A stretch of DNA of 64,000 nucleotides from Rhodospirillales bacterium BBD 1991-14 (GTDB lineage: Bacteria > Pseudomonadota > Alphaproteobacteria > Kiloniellales > Kiloniellaceae), in contig LYSY01000001.1 in NCBI GenBank assembly GCA_001657395.1, positions 806,001-870,000 on the forward strand. The letters are read 5' to 3'. The notes under the pieces were generated by a model. It made no database searches. It worked only from the letters and a program-made list of their open reading frames with translations, and had not been told where the DNA came from. Numbering within the stretch: position 1 is the first letter of the stretch; each line of letters starts with the position of its first letter. This document shows, piece by piece, positions 46,171 through 54,993 of the stretch. A program made the translations under genes and the position numbers.

Positions 46171-46920
46171 ATGCTTGAGATCAAGAACCTGCACGCCACC
46201 GTCGACGGCAAGGAAATCCTGAAGGGCATAGACCTGACGATTGCGCCCGGCGAGGTGCATGCCATCATGGGGCCCAACGGCTCGGGCAAGTCGACCCTTT
46301 CCTACGTGCTGACCGGCCGCGAGGGCTATGAGGCGAGCGAGGGCGAGGTCCTTTTCAAAGGCAAGAACCTTCTTGATATGGAGCCGGACGAGCGGGCCGG
46401 CGAAGGCGTCTTCCTGGCCTTTCAGTACCCGGTGGAAATCCCCGGCGTCCCCAACACCACCTTCCTGAAGGAGGCGCTGAACGCCGTGCGCCGCTATCGC
46501 GGGGAGGACGAACTGGACGCCATGCAGTTCGTGAAGATGGTGCGCGAGAAGACCAAGCTGCTGGACATCAACGACGAGATGCTGAAGCGCGCCGTCAACG
46601 TCGGCTTTTCCGGCGGCGAGAAGAAGCGCAACGAAGCGCTGCAGATGGCGGTTCTGGAGCCTTGCCTTGCGGTGCTCGACGAGACGGACTCCGGCCTCGA
46701 CATCGACGCCCTGAAGACGGTCGCGAACTCCGTCAACCTGCTGCGCGGGCCCGAAAACGCCATGCTCGTCATCACGCACTATCAGCGGCTGCTCGAATAC
46801 ATCGTTCCGGACCGCGTGCACGTGCTGGCCGGGGGCCGCATTCAACGCAGCGGCGGTAAGGAACTGGCGCACGAGCTGGAAGAAAAGGGCTACGCCGAGT
46901 TCACCGGTGCGGCGGCCTAG
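46171..46920 (+). CDS. sufC: Fe-S cluster assembly ATPase SufC
   Basis: SufC is a soluble ABC-type ATPase that drives the SufBC2D scaffold. The 249 residues have Walker A MGPNGSGKSTLSYVLTG, the signature GFSGGEKKRNEALQ, Walker B CLAVLDETDSGLDIDALK and the switch VITHYQRLLEYI. The divergent FSGGEKKR signature is characteristic of SufC. It has no membrane partner, as expected, and is followed by sufD. Confidence 0.97.
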   Translation: MLEIKNLHATVDGKEILKGIDLTIAPGEVHAIMGPNGSGKSTLSYVLTGREGYEASEGEVLFKGKNLLDMEPDERAGEGVFLAFQYPVEIPGVPNTTFLKEALNAVRRYRGEDELDAMQFVKMVREKTKLLDINDEMLKRAVNVGFSGGEKKRNEALQMAVLEPCLAVLDETDSGLDIDALKTVANSVNLLRGPENAMLVITHYQRLLEYIVPDRVHVLAGGRIQRSGGKELAHELEEKGYAEFTGAAA

Positions 46921-46947
46921 GCGGCAGGCAGGACGAAGAGAACACCC

Positions 46948-48264
46948 ATGACGCAAGCATTCAGTGAGCATTTCGGCGCCCTGCAGGACCACCTTCCGGG
47001 CCAGGACCTGCCCTGGCTGACGGACCTGCGCGCCCGCGGCCTCAAGCGCTTCACCGACAGTGGGCTGCCCACCCCGCGCTGGGAAAGCTGGAAGTACACC
47101 AGCCTGAGGCCCATCGAGAAACTCGATTTCGCGGCTGAAGGCGTGCCGCGCGCCTGCGTGTCCATCGACCGGGCACCCAGCCTTCTGCCCGATACCACCG
47201 AGAGCCATCGCCTGGTCTTCGTGGACGGTCACTTCCGCAGCGATCTCTCGAGCCTCGGCACCCTGCCGAAGGGCGCCAGCCTGCTTCCGCTCAGCGAGCA
47301 GTTGGCAAACGACCCTGACTGGCTGGCAGGGCATCTGGATCATCTGGACGATGCCGCGGCGCAGCCGATGCTCGCCCTCAACACGGCGATGATGATGAAC
47401 GGCTTCGTGCTGCGTCTGGAGCGCGGCACCATCCTGCCGCACCCGGTCGAGGTCATTCATCTCGGCGGTGCCGGCATGGCGCCCCTCGCCTATCACCCGC
47501 GCAACCTGGTGGTCCTGGAAGAAGGCAGCCAGGCCACGCTGATCGAGCACTTCAGCCACATCGGCGAGCAGGCCTATCTCAACAACGCGTTCACGGAGGT
47601 GAGCATCGGCCAGGGCGCCATGCTGCGCCATTACAAGCTGCAGGCCGATGCGCTGAACGCCTTCCACCTTGCAACGGTGAAGGCAGAGCTCGGACGTGAC
47701 GCCAGCTACGATTCCTTCGTCATGACCACCGGCGCGCGCCTGTCGCGCAACGAGGCCAGCGTGCGGCTGGCCGGCGAAGGCGCCAACTGCCATCTGAACG
47801 GCGCCTATCTGGTGCGCGGCGAACAGCACTGCGACAACACGACCGTGGTCGACCACCTGGTGCCCCACACCACCTGCCGCGAGGTCTTCAAGGGCGTGAT
47901 CGACGACCGCGCCCGCGCCGTCTTCCAGGGCAAGCTGAAGGTCCACCGCGACGCCCAGCAGACCAACGGTCACCAGTTGAGCAAGGCCCTTCTGCTGTCG
48001 GACAAGGCCGAGATCGACGCCAAGCCGGAGCTGGAGATCTACGCCGACGACGTGGTCTGCAGTCATGGTGCCACCGCGGGCGACCTGGACCATGACGCGC
48101 TGTTTTACCTGCGCGCCCGGGGCATTCCGGAGGCTCTCGCCCGCTCCATGCTGATCGAGGCCTTTCTGGGCGAAAGCATCGACCAGATCGCCGCGGAGGG
48201 CCTCTGCCCGGCGCTGATGACCTCCATCGGTCACTGGCTGGCGGACACGCGGGGAGATGCCTGA
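46948..48264 (+). CDS. sufD: Fe-S cluster assembly protein SufD
   Basis: SufD is the second beta-helix subunit of the SufBC2D scaffold and is needed for iron loading. The 438 residues contain PTPRWESWKYTSLRPI near residue 45, LALNTAMMMNGFVLRLERGT, GANCHLNGAYLVRGEQHCDNTTVVDHLVPHTTCREVFKGVIDDRARAVFQGKLKVH-type core (pieces such as NNTxVxH and VFKGVIDDRARAVFQG) and the C-terminal CSHGATAGDLDHDALFYLRARGIP. It follows sufC by 27 bases; its stop lies two bases before the preferred sufS ATG. Confidence 0.96.
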   Translation: MTQAFSEHFGALQDHLPGQDLPWLTDLRARGLKRFTDSGLPTPRWESWKYTSLRPIEKLDFAAEGVPRACVSIDRAPSLLPDTTESHRLVFVDGHFRSDLSSLGTLPKGASLLPLSEQLANDPDWLAGHLDHLDDAAAQPMLALNTAMMMNGFVLRLERGTILPHPVEVIHLGGAGMAPLAYHPRNLVVLEEGSQATLIEHFSHIGEQAYLNNAFTEVSIGQGAMLRHYKLQADALNAFHLATVKAELGRDASYDSFVMTTGARLSRNEASVRLAGEGANCHLNGAYLVRGEQHCDNTTVVDHLVPHTTCREVFKGVIDDRARAVFQGKLKVHRDAQQTNGHQLSKALLLSDKAEIDAKPELEIYADDVVCSHGATAGDLDHDALFYLRARGIPEALARSMLIEAFLGESIDQIAAEGLCPALMTSIGHWLADTRGDA

Positions 48265-48265
48265 G

Positions 48266-49534
48266 ATGACCGCCGCGAGCACCCTGGCGGAGATCGCCGC
48301 CGGCAGCAACTCGACCCTCGCCTTCGATGTTGATCGGGTACGCGAGGACTTTCCGATCCTGAAGCAAGAGGTCTACGGCAAGCCCCTGGTTTACCTGGAC
48401 AGCGGTGCCTCGGCGCAGAAGCCGCAGGTGGTGATCGACACCATGCGCGAGATCCAGGAGACCTGCTACGCCAACGTCCACCGCGGCGCCTACTACTTCA
48501 GCCAGCACCTGACGGAACGCTATGAAGGCGTGCGCGAGACCGTGGCCCGCTTTCTGAACGCCGGGTCCGAGCGCGAGATCGTCTTTACCCGCAACGTCAC
48601 CGAGGCCATCAACCTGGTGGCCCACAGCGTCGGCAACAGACTGTCGGCGGGCGACGAGGTGATCATCACCGAGATGGAGCACCACGCCAACATCGTGCCC
48701 TGGCAGCTTCTGCGCGACCGTATCGGCATTACTCTGAAGGTGGTGCCAGTCGCCGACGACGGCAGCTTCCGCATGGATGCCTATGAGGCCATGCTGGGCC
48801 CGCGGACGAAGCTGGTGGCGATGACCCACATCTCCAACGTGCTGGGCACGGTCTTGCCGATGAAGGAGATCATCCGCCTCGCCCATGCGGCCGGCGCCCT
48901 GGTGCTGGTGGACGGCGCCCAGGCCGCCGTGCACGGCAAGGTCGATGTCCGGGACCTGGATGCGGATTTCTACGGCTTTACCGGCCACAAGCTCTACGGG
49001 CCGACCGCTATCGGCGTGCTCTACGGCAAGGCGGAGCTGCTGAAGGAAATGCCGCCCTTCATGGGCGGCGGAGACATGATCCGCTCCGTCAGTTTCGAGG
49101 AAACGGTCTATGCCGATCCGCCGCACCGCTTCGAGGCCGGCACGCCGCCCATCGTCGAAGCCATCGGTCTGGGCGCGGCCATCGACTACGTGCAGACCAT
49201 CGGCCACGAAGCGATCGCCGCCCACGAAGCCGGGCTGCTTGCCTACGCCACCGAGCGGCTGCAGCAGATCGACGGGCTGACCATCTACGGCACCGCCAAG
49301 GAAAAGGCGGCGATCGTTTCCTTTGCCCTGGACGGTATCCATCCCCACGACATCGGCACGATCATCGACCGCGAGGGCGTGGCGATCCGCGTCGGCCACC
49401 ACTGCGCCCAGCCGCTGATGGAACGCTTCGGCCTGCCGGCGACGGCACGCGCCTCCTTCGGGCTGTACAACACCCGGGCCGAGGTGGACGCCCTGGCCCG
49501 CGCGCTGGAGAAGGTGAAGGAGCTCTTCGGATAA
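48266..49534 (+). CDS. sufS: Cysteine desulfurase SufS
   Basis: SufS is the PLP enzyme that takes sulfur from cysteine as a persulfide for cluster assembly. The 422 residues have VYLDSGASAQKPQVVID, NVHRGAYYFSQHLTERYEG, the PLP lysine in YGFTGHKLYGPTAIG and the active cysteine in RVGHHCAQPLMERFG. The ATG at 48266 has GGGGAG nine bases upstream; an ATG at 48257 abuts that site and is less likely. It is followed by its sulfur acceptor gene sufU after four bases. Confidence 0.97.
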   Translation: MTAASTLAEIAAGSNSTLAFDVDRVREDFPILKQEVYGKPLVYLDSGASAQKPQVVIDTMREIQETCYANVHRGAYYFSQHLTERYEGVRETVARFLNAGSEREIVFTRNVTEAINLVAHSVGNRLSAGDEVIITEMEHHANIVPWQLLRDRIGITLKVVPVADDGSFRMDAYEAMLGPRTKLVAMTHISNVLGTVLPMKEIIRLAHAAGALVLVDGAQAAVHGKVDVRDLDADFYGFTGHKLYGPTAIGVLYGKAELLKEMPPFMGGGDMIRSVSFEETVYADPPHRFEAGTPPIVEAIGLGAAIDYVQTIGHEAIAAHEAGLLAYATERLQQIDGLTIYGTAKEKAAIVSFALDGIHPHDIGTIIDREGVAIRVGHHCAQPLMERFGLPATARASFGLYNTRAEVDALARALEKVKELFG

Positions 49535-49538
49535 CCCC

Positions 49539-50009
49539 ATGGAGCAGGACCTGCGCGAACTCTACCAGGAAGTCATCCTGGATCACGGCAAGCATCCGCG
49601 GAACCACCGCCACCCGACGGATGCGAACCATGAAGCGCGCGGCTACAACCCGCTCTGCGGCGACCAGGTAACGGTCTATCTGTCGACCGACGAAGCGGGC
49701 AAGATCACCGATGCCGCCTTCGAGGGGCATGGCTGCGCGATTTCCATCGCCTCGGCGTCCATGATGACCGAAATCCTGCTGGGCAAGACGGAGGCCGAGG
49801 CGCGCCAGCTCTTCGATGACTTTCACCGGCTGTGCACCGAGGAAGACTTCTCCCTTGAGGCTGCCGCCACAGCGGACAAAGACGCCCTGGACCGCCTGCA
49901 GGTTCTGGCCGGCGTGCGCGAATTCCCGGTCCGGGTGAAGTGCGCGACCCTCGCCTGGCACGCCATGGCTTCCGCCCTCAACGGCGGTGAAGACGCGACG
50001 ACAGAATAG
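49539..50009 (+). CDS. sufU: SUF Fe-S assembly protein SufU (NifU-like)
   Basis: SufU accepts sulfur from SufS or carries zinc that opens the SufS active site. The 156-residue protein has LYQEVILDHGKHPRN, the three conserved cysteines in NPLCGDQV, GHGCAISIASASM and RVKCATLAWHA, and lacks the NifU-specific ferredoxin and Nfu domains. The combination with sufS four bases upstream is standard where SufE is absent. Confidence 0.96.
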   Translation: MEQDLRELYQEVILDHGKHPRNHRHPTDANHEARGYNPLCGDQVTVYLSTDEAGKITDAAFEGHGCAISIASASMMTEILLGKTEAEARQLFDDFHRLCTEEDFSLEAAATADKDALDRLQVLAGVREFPVRVKCATLAWHAMASALNGGEDATTE

Positions 50010-50020
50010 GGGTTGGAACG

Positions 50021-50422
50021 ATGAACGATCACCCTCTCGGTATGGAGAGCTTCGGGTTCGGCGCCGCGCCGGAAGGCCTGACGGCGCGGGCCGGTTCTCC
50101 CCTTCAGCCGGGCATGCCGGCCGCGGAACGCCTGACCGTGGAGAACGCGATCCGCGAGGTTCACGACCCGGAGATCCCGGTGAACATCTATGACCTCGGT
50201 CTGATCTACGACCTCGACATCCACAAGGACGGCTCTGTGGCGATCCAGATGACCCTGACGGCCCCCGCCTGCCCGGTGGCCGGCGAGATGCCGCAGCAGG
50301 TGGCCGAGGCCGTGGCCGGCGCCGAGGGCGTCGGCGAAGTCCAGGTGACCCTCACCTGGGATCCGCCCTGGACGCCGGAGAAGATGTCGGAAGACGCCAA
50401 GCTGGCGTTAGGAATGTTTTAG
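50021..50422 (+). CDS. sufT: SUF-associated MIP18 (DUF59) protein SufT
   Basis: The 133-residue protein has a variable first 45 residues and then the MIP18/DUF59 domain: ENAIREVHDPEIPVNIYDLGLIYDLDI, MTLTAPACPVAGEMPQQVAEAV and VTLTWDPPWTPEKMSEDAKLALGMF (quoted in pieces). The cysteine of APACP is the conserved one. SufT proteins help mature Fe-S clusters under stress. It is between sufU and sufA in the operon. Confidence 0.94.
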   Translation: MNDHPLGMESFGFGAAPEGLTARAGSPLQPGMPAAERLTVENAIREVHDPEIPVNIYDLGLIYDLDIHKDGSVAIQMTLTAPACPVAGEMPQQVAEAVAGAEGVGEVQVTLTWDPPWTPEKMSEDAKLALGMF

Positions 50423-50502
50423 AGAAAACAGATAGTTAAGACCCCTTCCGGTTGGCGACCCGAATCCCTATATTAGGGACTGAGAACACGGAACAGAGAC
50501 CC

Positions 50503-50841
50503 ATGGCCATAGCGAACCTCATCACCTTGACCGACGCCGCCGCCGAGCGGGTGAAGCTGCTGATCGCCAAGAGCGCGGAGCCGGTGCTCGGCCTCAGGGT
50601 CGGCGTCAGCACCAAGGGCTGCTCGGGCATGAGCTACGTCGTCGAATACGCCAAGGAGCAGCGCAAGCTGGAGGACGTGGTCGAGGACAAGGGGGTCAAG
50701 ATCTTCATCGATCCGACCGCTGTGATGTTCCTGCTGGGCAGCGAAATGGACTATGTCGAGGACAAGTTCCAGACCGGCTTTGTGTTCTCCAACCCGAACG
50801 AAAAGGGCCGCTGCGGCTGCGGCGAGTCCTTTCACGTCTAG
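50503..50841 (+). CDS. sufA: A-type Fe-S carrier, SufA/IscA
   Basis: This 112-residue A-type carrier transfers clusters to apo-proteins. The three cluster cysteines are in TKGCSGMSYVVEY and GRCGCGESF, the canonical CxnCGC pattern. I use the ATG at 50503 (MAIANLITLTDAAAERV); a longer frame adds 17 poor residues. It is the last suf gene, 80 bases after sufT, with its own small AT-rich leader and a weak terminator after it. Confidence 0.96.
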   Translation: MAIANLITLTDAAAERVKLLIAKSAEPVLGLRVGVSTKGCSGMSYVVEYAKEQRKLEDVVEDKGVKIFIDPTAVMFLLGSEMDYVEDKFQTGFVFSNPNEKGRCGCGESFHV

Positions 50842-50853
50842 GGCCTGCCTGGG

Positions 50854-50877
50854 AGCCCGCCCCTTTCCGGGCTTTTC
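50854..50877 (+). terminator. Weak terminator after sufA
   Basis: AGCCCG and CGGGCT pair around an 8-base pyrimidine-rich loop and run into TTTCC, 12 bases after the sufA stop. Confidence 0.5.
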
Positions 50878-50909
50878 CACAGATACGCATGGGCGCGCCT
50901 GACGCCGGC

Positions 50910-50924
50910 TTAACCCCAGTTTAA
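50910..50924. promoter_or_regulatory. CtrA box, exact consensus
   Basis: TTAA-CCCCAGT-TTAA is an exact match to the CtrA consensus TTAA-N7-TTAA, 63 bases before the methyltransferase-like gene. A close relative precedes each of the next three genes at similar distance. Confidence 0.55.
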
Positions 50925-50987
50925 CGGGCAGCGGCGAGAATCGCCTTCTCTTGTCGAAGGCGAACAGAGTCTCGGTCACGGCCCGTC

Positions 50988-51725
50988 ATGCAGACGTTCA
51001 AACGCACCTACGCTCATGCCATGCAAGGCCTGGGCAGCGGTCTCTACAGCAGCGGCGTGCTGCGGCGCGAGGAAGTGCCGCCATCAAGTGACTGGCAGCG
51101 CTGGCTCCACAGCCTCTTCGCCATCCACGACATCGACGCTCTTACAAGCCTGGACCTGCCGCGCTGGACTTTGCGCGCGGCCGCGCTGACCGATCGTTTC
51201 CTGCAGCACCGCCCGGGCGCGAAAGTTTTCGAGTACGGCGCCGGCGCCGCCACGGTCTTTCTCGCCAAGCGCGCCGAGATTGTCATCAGCGCGGAGCACG
51301 ACCCCTCCTGGCATGGGGTGGTCAGCCGCCTTGTCGCCCCGCACCCCAACGTGCTTGCCACCCTGGTCGAACCCGGGGCCGCAGAGGCAGACTGCAGCCA
51401 CTGGTCCGCCCATCCCGGCTGGAGCGGGCGGGATTTCCTGGACTATGTCCATGCGATCGACCGCTTCGAGGGGCAGTTCGATCTGATCGTCATCGACGGC
51501 CGCTGCCGGGCGCACTGCCTGAAAGCGGCCCTCAGGCGCGTCAAGCCGGACGGACTCATCGTCTTCAACGATGCGGCCCGCCGCCGCTACCGCGCGGCGC
51601 TGGAAAGCTGCTCGATACCCAAGCTGGCCACCGGCGGCCTCACGGCCTGCCTGCCCTATCCGAACCCGACGGCCCTGCTGACCCCGGACCCCAAACTGCT
51701 GCAACGGCTTGTCGACGCCGCCTAG
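50988..51725 (+). CDS. Class I SAM-dependent methyltransferase-like protein
   Basis: The 245-residue cytosolic protein has a Rossmann-like core: motif I KVFEYGAGAATVFLA, the acidic strand end VISAEHD, and motif IV QFDLIVIDGRC followed by RVKPDGLIVFNDA. This matches class I methyltransferases, most like O-methyltransferase-type proteins in envelope polysaccharide clusters. The first 70 residues are family-specific. Substrate unknown. It opens a run of four envelope-related genes that share CtrA-like upstream boxes. Confidence 0.82.
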   Translation: MQTFKRTYAHAMQGLGSGLYSSGVLRREEVPPSSDWQRWLHSLFAIHDIDALTSLDLPRWTLRAAALTDRFLQHRPGAKVFEYGAGAATVFLAKRAEIVISAEHDPSWHGVVSRLVAPHPNVLATLVEPGAAEADCSHWSAHPGWSGRDFLDYVHAIDRFEGQFDLIVIDGRCRAHCLKAALRRVKPDGLIVFNDAARRRYRAALESCSIPKLATGGLTACLPYPNPTALLTPDPKLLQRLVDAA

Positions 51726-51765
51726 CATGACGTTTCGGTGAAGCCCTTCACCAGCCCTCTGCCCA

Positions 51766-51780
51766 TTAACCCCAGCTAAA
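51766..51780. promoter_or_regulatory. CtrA-like box
   Basis: TTAA-CCCCAGC-TAAA differs from the consensus at one base and is nearly identical to the box at 50910. It ends 61 bases before the PAP2 gene. Confidence 0.42.
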
Positions 51781-51841
51781 CGCCTAGGCGGGATGATACG
51801 GCTGCCGTTGTCTTGACCCTCAGGTAGATGGATCGGAATCA

Positions 51842-52918
51842 ATGGACAGCTATACCGATGTCCAGCGGTTGAAGCCCGCGTCCGCGAAAGCAGGCAGCAC
51901 CCTGTCGGCAGCGATCCAGGGCGCGGTCAGCCGCCTGCTTGCACTGCCCAATCACCTGGGTGCGGCCATCATCATTGTCGGCGCCTTTGCCGCCACGGTG
52001 ACGCTGATCGCCCTGATTTACGGCGCCCCGTTCTCCGTACCGCGCGAGCGCACCAGCGCCGCCTTGGGTGTCAATGCGGTGCTCCCGGTCGCCCTGACGG
52101 TCTTTCTCTACCTGTCGCTGCGCATCTGTAAGGCGCTGCTGCGCAAGGCCGAACCCAGCGATCCGCCGCTGCTGAGAATCATCGCGATCGACTTGACGCT
52201 GATGATACTCTTCGTAGCGGTAACGTACTTCCACTTCAGCCTGAAGACCTGGGTGCAGGTGATCAACCCGAACCTCTATGACGAGGCCTACTTCGCCGTC
52301 GACAACGCATTCCGACCGGTCATCGATGCCTTCTACTGGATCCGCCAGGAGTCCTTTACCTTGGTCCCCGGTACTGACCGCTGGTATCAAGCGGCCTTTA
52401 TACTGATGTTCAGTTCCAGCTTCTGCAGCTATGCGGTCTCCAGGCACCCGATCTATCCCCGTTTCTGCATCGGTGTGCTGCTGACGATGAGCCTCGGCGC
52501 CCTCTCCTACTTGATCGCCCCGGCGCTTGGCCCCTTTATCTATGAGCAAGGCCTGAACGCCGACGCCACTGGCGCTCAGGCGGGCATGTTGCGCGCCCAT
52601 GAGGAGGTCCTCAAGCACGGAATGGCATGGATCGAGGCCGCCGGCCCCTATTACTTCACCGGTGCTCTGGCGGCGATGCCCTCGCTTCACATCGCTCATG
52701 CCGCCGTCATGACGTACTTCGCCATTGCGGCACGCTCGGCCCTCACTCCGATTTTCCTGATCATCTGCTTCTGGGTAATCGTCGAATCGGTCGCCTCGCG
52801 CTGGCATTATCTGATCGATCTACCATTCGGGCTGCTCGTCGCATTCATCGTGATCTGGCTGACCAACCGCATCTGCCGGGAACGCCCGAACCGCCTGACT
52901 CAGGCAGCCGTCGTCTAG
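51842..52918 (+). CDS. PAP2-superfamily membrane phosphatase/phosphotransferase
   Basis: The 358-residue integral membrane protein has about seven hydrophobic helices. Its catalytic motifs are AMPSLHIAHAAVM (PSLH, conserved His) and ASRWHYLIDLPFG (SRxHYxxD), placing it with PAP2 and the inositolphosphoryl-ceramide-synthase (Aur1/Ipt1-like) group. A typical first motif KxxxxxxRP is not evident, as in that group. It may move phospho-head groups or dephosphorylate an undecaprenyl carrier for envelope lipids. Confidence 0.87.
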   Translation: MDSYTDVQRLKPASAKAGSTLSAAIQGAVSRLLALPNHLGAAIIIVGAFAATVTLIALIYGAPFSVPRERTSAALGVNAVLPVALTVFLYLSLRICKALLRKAEPSDPPLLRIIAIDLTLMILFVAVTYFHFSLKTWVQVINPNLYDEAYFAVDNAFRPVIDAFYWIRQESFTLVPGTDRWYQAAFILMFSSSFCSYAVSRHPIYPRFCIGVLLTMSLGALSYLIAPALGPFIYEQGLNADATGAQAGMLRAHEEVLKHGMAWIEAAGPYYFTGALAAMPSLHIAHAAVMTYFAIAARSALTPIFLIICFWVIVESVASRWHYLIDLPFGLLVAFIVIWLTNRICRERPNRLTQAAVV

Positions 52919-52950
52919 TTCGTCTCACCGCTGTGCGCTAGCCCACAGAC

Positions 52951-52965
52951 TTAATCGTTCCTTAG
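52951..52965. promoter_or_regulatory. CtrA-like box
   Basis: TTAA-TCGTTCC-TTAG matches the consensus with one mismatch and ends 53 bases before the GT-C gene. Confidence 0.38.
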
Positions 52966-53018
52966 CGCTTTGTATCCAGGATTGCGCCCACGCGGGCGGC
53001 ACAACAAGCGGCAGGTCG

Positions 53019-54878
53019 ATGCAATCATACTCTGCGAGACGTATTGGGGCAGGTCAGCTGCTGCCCTATGTCGCCCTTCTCATCACCTGGGCCCTGGTAC
53101 ACGCCAGCCTGATCGTCTTCCGTGAGCTGCCGGTTTTCGAGTCCGGCCTTGCCGGCCCCGACAGCTACATGCGCATGCTGCGCGTCACCGAGCTTTACCA
53201 GGGATGGAACTGGTTCGACATCACCATTGACCGCGCCAACGCGCCCTACGGCGATACACTGCACTGGACCCGCCCCTTCGATCTGCTGATTCTCCTGCTC
53301 GCCCTGCCAGCATCCTTCGGGATGGACTTTGAAACGGCGATCTATCTGTCCGGGATCATCGTCTCACCGCTGCTGCAGCTCACCACCGCCTTTGTGCTGG
53401 TCTGGGCCATGCGGCCGCTTATTCGCCCCGAGGCATGGTTCCTGCCAGCGGTGGCGTTCTTCCTCCAGCCTGGTGCTCTTGCCTATTCGGTGGCCGGCCG
53501 CGCCGACCATCACACTTTGCTGATGCTGGTTTTCGTAGTCACTGCAGGCTTTGCCCTGCGAGCCCTGCAGAATCCACTAGACGCCCGCCCCGCAGCCTAT
53601 GCCGGCGCCTTTGCCGGCTTCGGTGTCTGGCTCTCGACCGAGTTCCTGCTGGTCCTGCTGGTCTGCGTGGCCGCTCTCGGCCTGCCGTGGCTGGCCGGCG
53701 AGCGGGAAAGAGCCGCACAGAGCAAGTGGTTTGCCCTCACGGTGAGCTGCGTCCTGCTGGTCGCGCTCTTCGTCGAGCGGCCCCTGGAGCGCTTTCTGGA
53801 GGCCAGCTACGACCGGGTCTCCGTGGTGCAGTTCCTGGTCTGCGTCTGCATCCTGCTGTTCTGGCGCATAGCGGAAAGCTACGAGAACCGCGCTGGAACC
53901 GGCAGCGGCCCGTTCGGCCGCCTGCTTTTGGGCCTCTTCGGCACTGCCTCCGCAGTCCTGCTGGTGAACAGCGCCTACCCTCTTTTCTTTGCCGGACCGA
54001 TGGCGGAGGTCGATCCACGGATCCTGCCAATCTGGCTGGACCGGGTTCTGGAGATGCGCCCTCTGGTACCCAACGACATGAACAACCTGGGGCGCTTCAT
54101 CTTCTATTTCGGGACCGGTCTTCTGGTGGTGCCGCTCTTCGCCGTCATCCTTTTTCAAGAGCGCCGCTCCGGCGTCTTTTGGGTCATGTCGCTGGTTGCC
54201 CTGGCCTGCCTCCTGCTGTGGCCGGTGGCGATCAAACACATGCGCTTTTCCGGTTACGCGGAGATCGCCTTCGTCATGGCCCTTGCAATCGTCTTTGACC
54301 GCTTTCTGCAATGGAGCCACGGCGTCGCCAACGATCTCGCCCGGGGCCTGCTGCGTGGCTCTACAATCACGGTCCTGCTCCTGGGTCCGCTGATGGTCGG
54401 AACCACCTTGATGGCGAAGCCCATCGAGGACAAGGACGCGGCGGGTCAGTCGCTGGCGGCCTGCAGCGTCCGGGAAGTCGCGGCCTTCCTGGAGACCGAT
54501 CCACGCTGGACCGGCTCCCCGCAGACAATCCTGACGTTCCTCGATATCGGGCCGGAGCTCCTCTATCGCACCCGCCACGCGGTTATCGGCACCCCCTACC
54601 ACCGCAACGGCGACGGCATTTACGACAGCCACCGCATGCTGGCAACGAACGACCTGGCGGAGGCCCGCAGGATGATGACACAACGGGACATCGACCTCGT
54701 GCTTCTCTGCCAGAGCTCGGCCGAGCGCGTTTTCTTTACCGCACAAAATACGGGCACAGGCGCTGAGGCCGGACTCTATCAGCGTCTCTCTGAGGGCCAC
54801 TCCCCGGCCTGGCTGACCGAGATAGAGCTGCCCGGGCCATTGGCCCGGCAGGCCAGGCTCTTCAGCGTCGAGCGCTGA
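53019..54878 (+). CDS. Polytopic membrane protein, GT-C / STT3-like
   Basis: The 619-residue protein has about 12 transmembrane helices and a C-terminal soluble part of roughly 150 residues. The first periplasmic loop has GPDSYMRMLRVTELYQG, an acidic motif like the DxD-type catalytic loop of GT-C glycosyltransferases and STT3 oligosaccharyltransferases, and a second loop has GRADHHTLLML. It likely uses a lipid-linked sugar donor in the envelope. Function is inferred from topology and motifs; the closest named family cannot be set by eye. Confidence 0.8.
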   Translation: MQSYSARRIGAGQLLPYVALLITWALVHASLIVFRELPVFESGLAGPDSYMRMLRVTELYQGWNWFDITIDRANAPYGDTLHWTRPFDLLILLLALPASFGMDFETAIYLSGIIVSPLLQLTTAFVLVWAMRPLIRPEAWFLPAVAFFLQPGALAYSVAGRADHHTLLMLVFVVTAGFALRALQNPLDARPAAYAGAFAGFGVWLSTEFLLVLLVCVAALGLPWLAGERERAAQSKWFALTVSCVLLVALFVERPLERFLEASYDRVSVVQFLVCVCILLFWRIAESYENRAGTGSGPFGRLLLGLFGTASAVLLVNSAYPLFFAGPMAEVDPRILPIWLDRVLEMRPLVPNDMNNLGRFIFYFGTGLLVVPLFAVILFQERRSGVFWVMSLVALACLLLWPVAIKHMRFSGYAEIAFVMALAIVFDRFLQWSHGVANDLARGLLRGSTITVLLLGPLMVGTTLMAKPIEDKDAAGQSLAACSVREVAAFLETDPRWTGSPQTILTFLDIGPELLYRTRHAVIGTPYHRNGDGIYDSHRMLATNDLAEARRMMTQRDIDLVLLCQSSAERVFFTAQNTGTGAEAGLYQRLSEGHSPAWLTEIELPGPLARQARLFSVER

Positions 54879-54915
54879 TCCGTCCGCGTCCGGCCCTGTC
54901 GGCCAGCCCGGCCCG

Positions 54916-54930
54916 TTAGGGAAATCTTGA
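54916..54930. promoter_or_regulatory. Degenerate CtrA-like box
   Basis: TTAG-GGAAATC-TTGA has two mismatches to the consensus. It is noted because it keeps the N7 spacing and ends 63 bases before the GT2 gene, like its neighbours. Confidence 0.25.
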
Positions 54931-54993
54931 GCCTCTTCGACAACACTGCCGGTTCGGTATCAGGCAGATCCGTGACCAACCGGCAGCGAGCCC

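Noticed and set aside
50874-50883. TTTTCCACAG as a DnaA box near the parS-containing chromosome region
   Set aside because: A single one-mismatch match with no cluster and no AT-rich unwinding region; it lies just after the sufA terminator.
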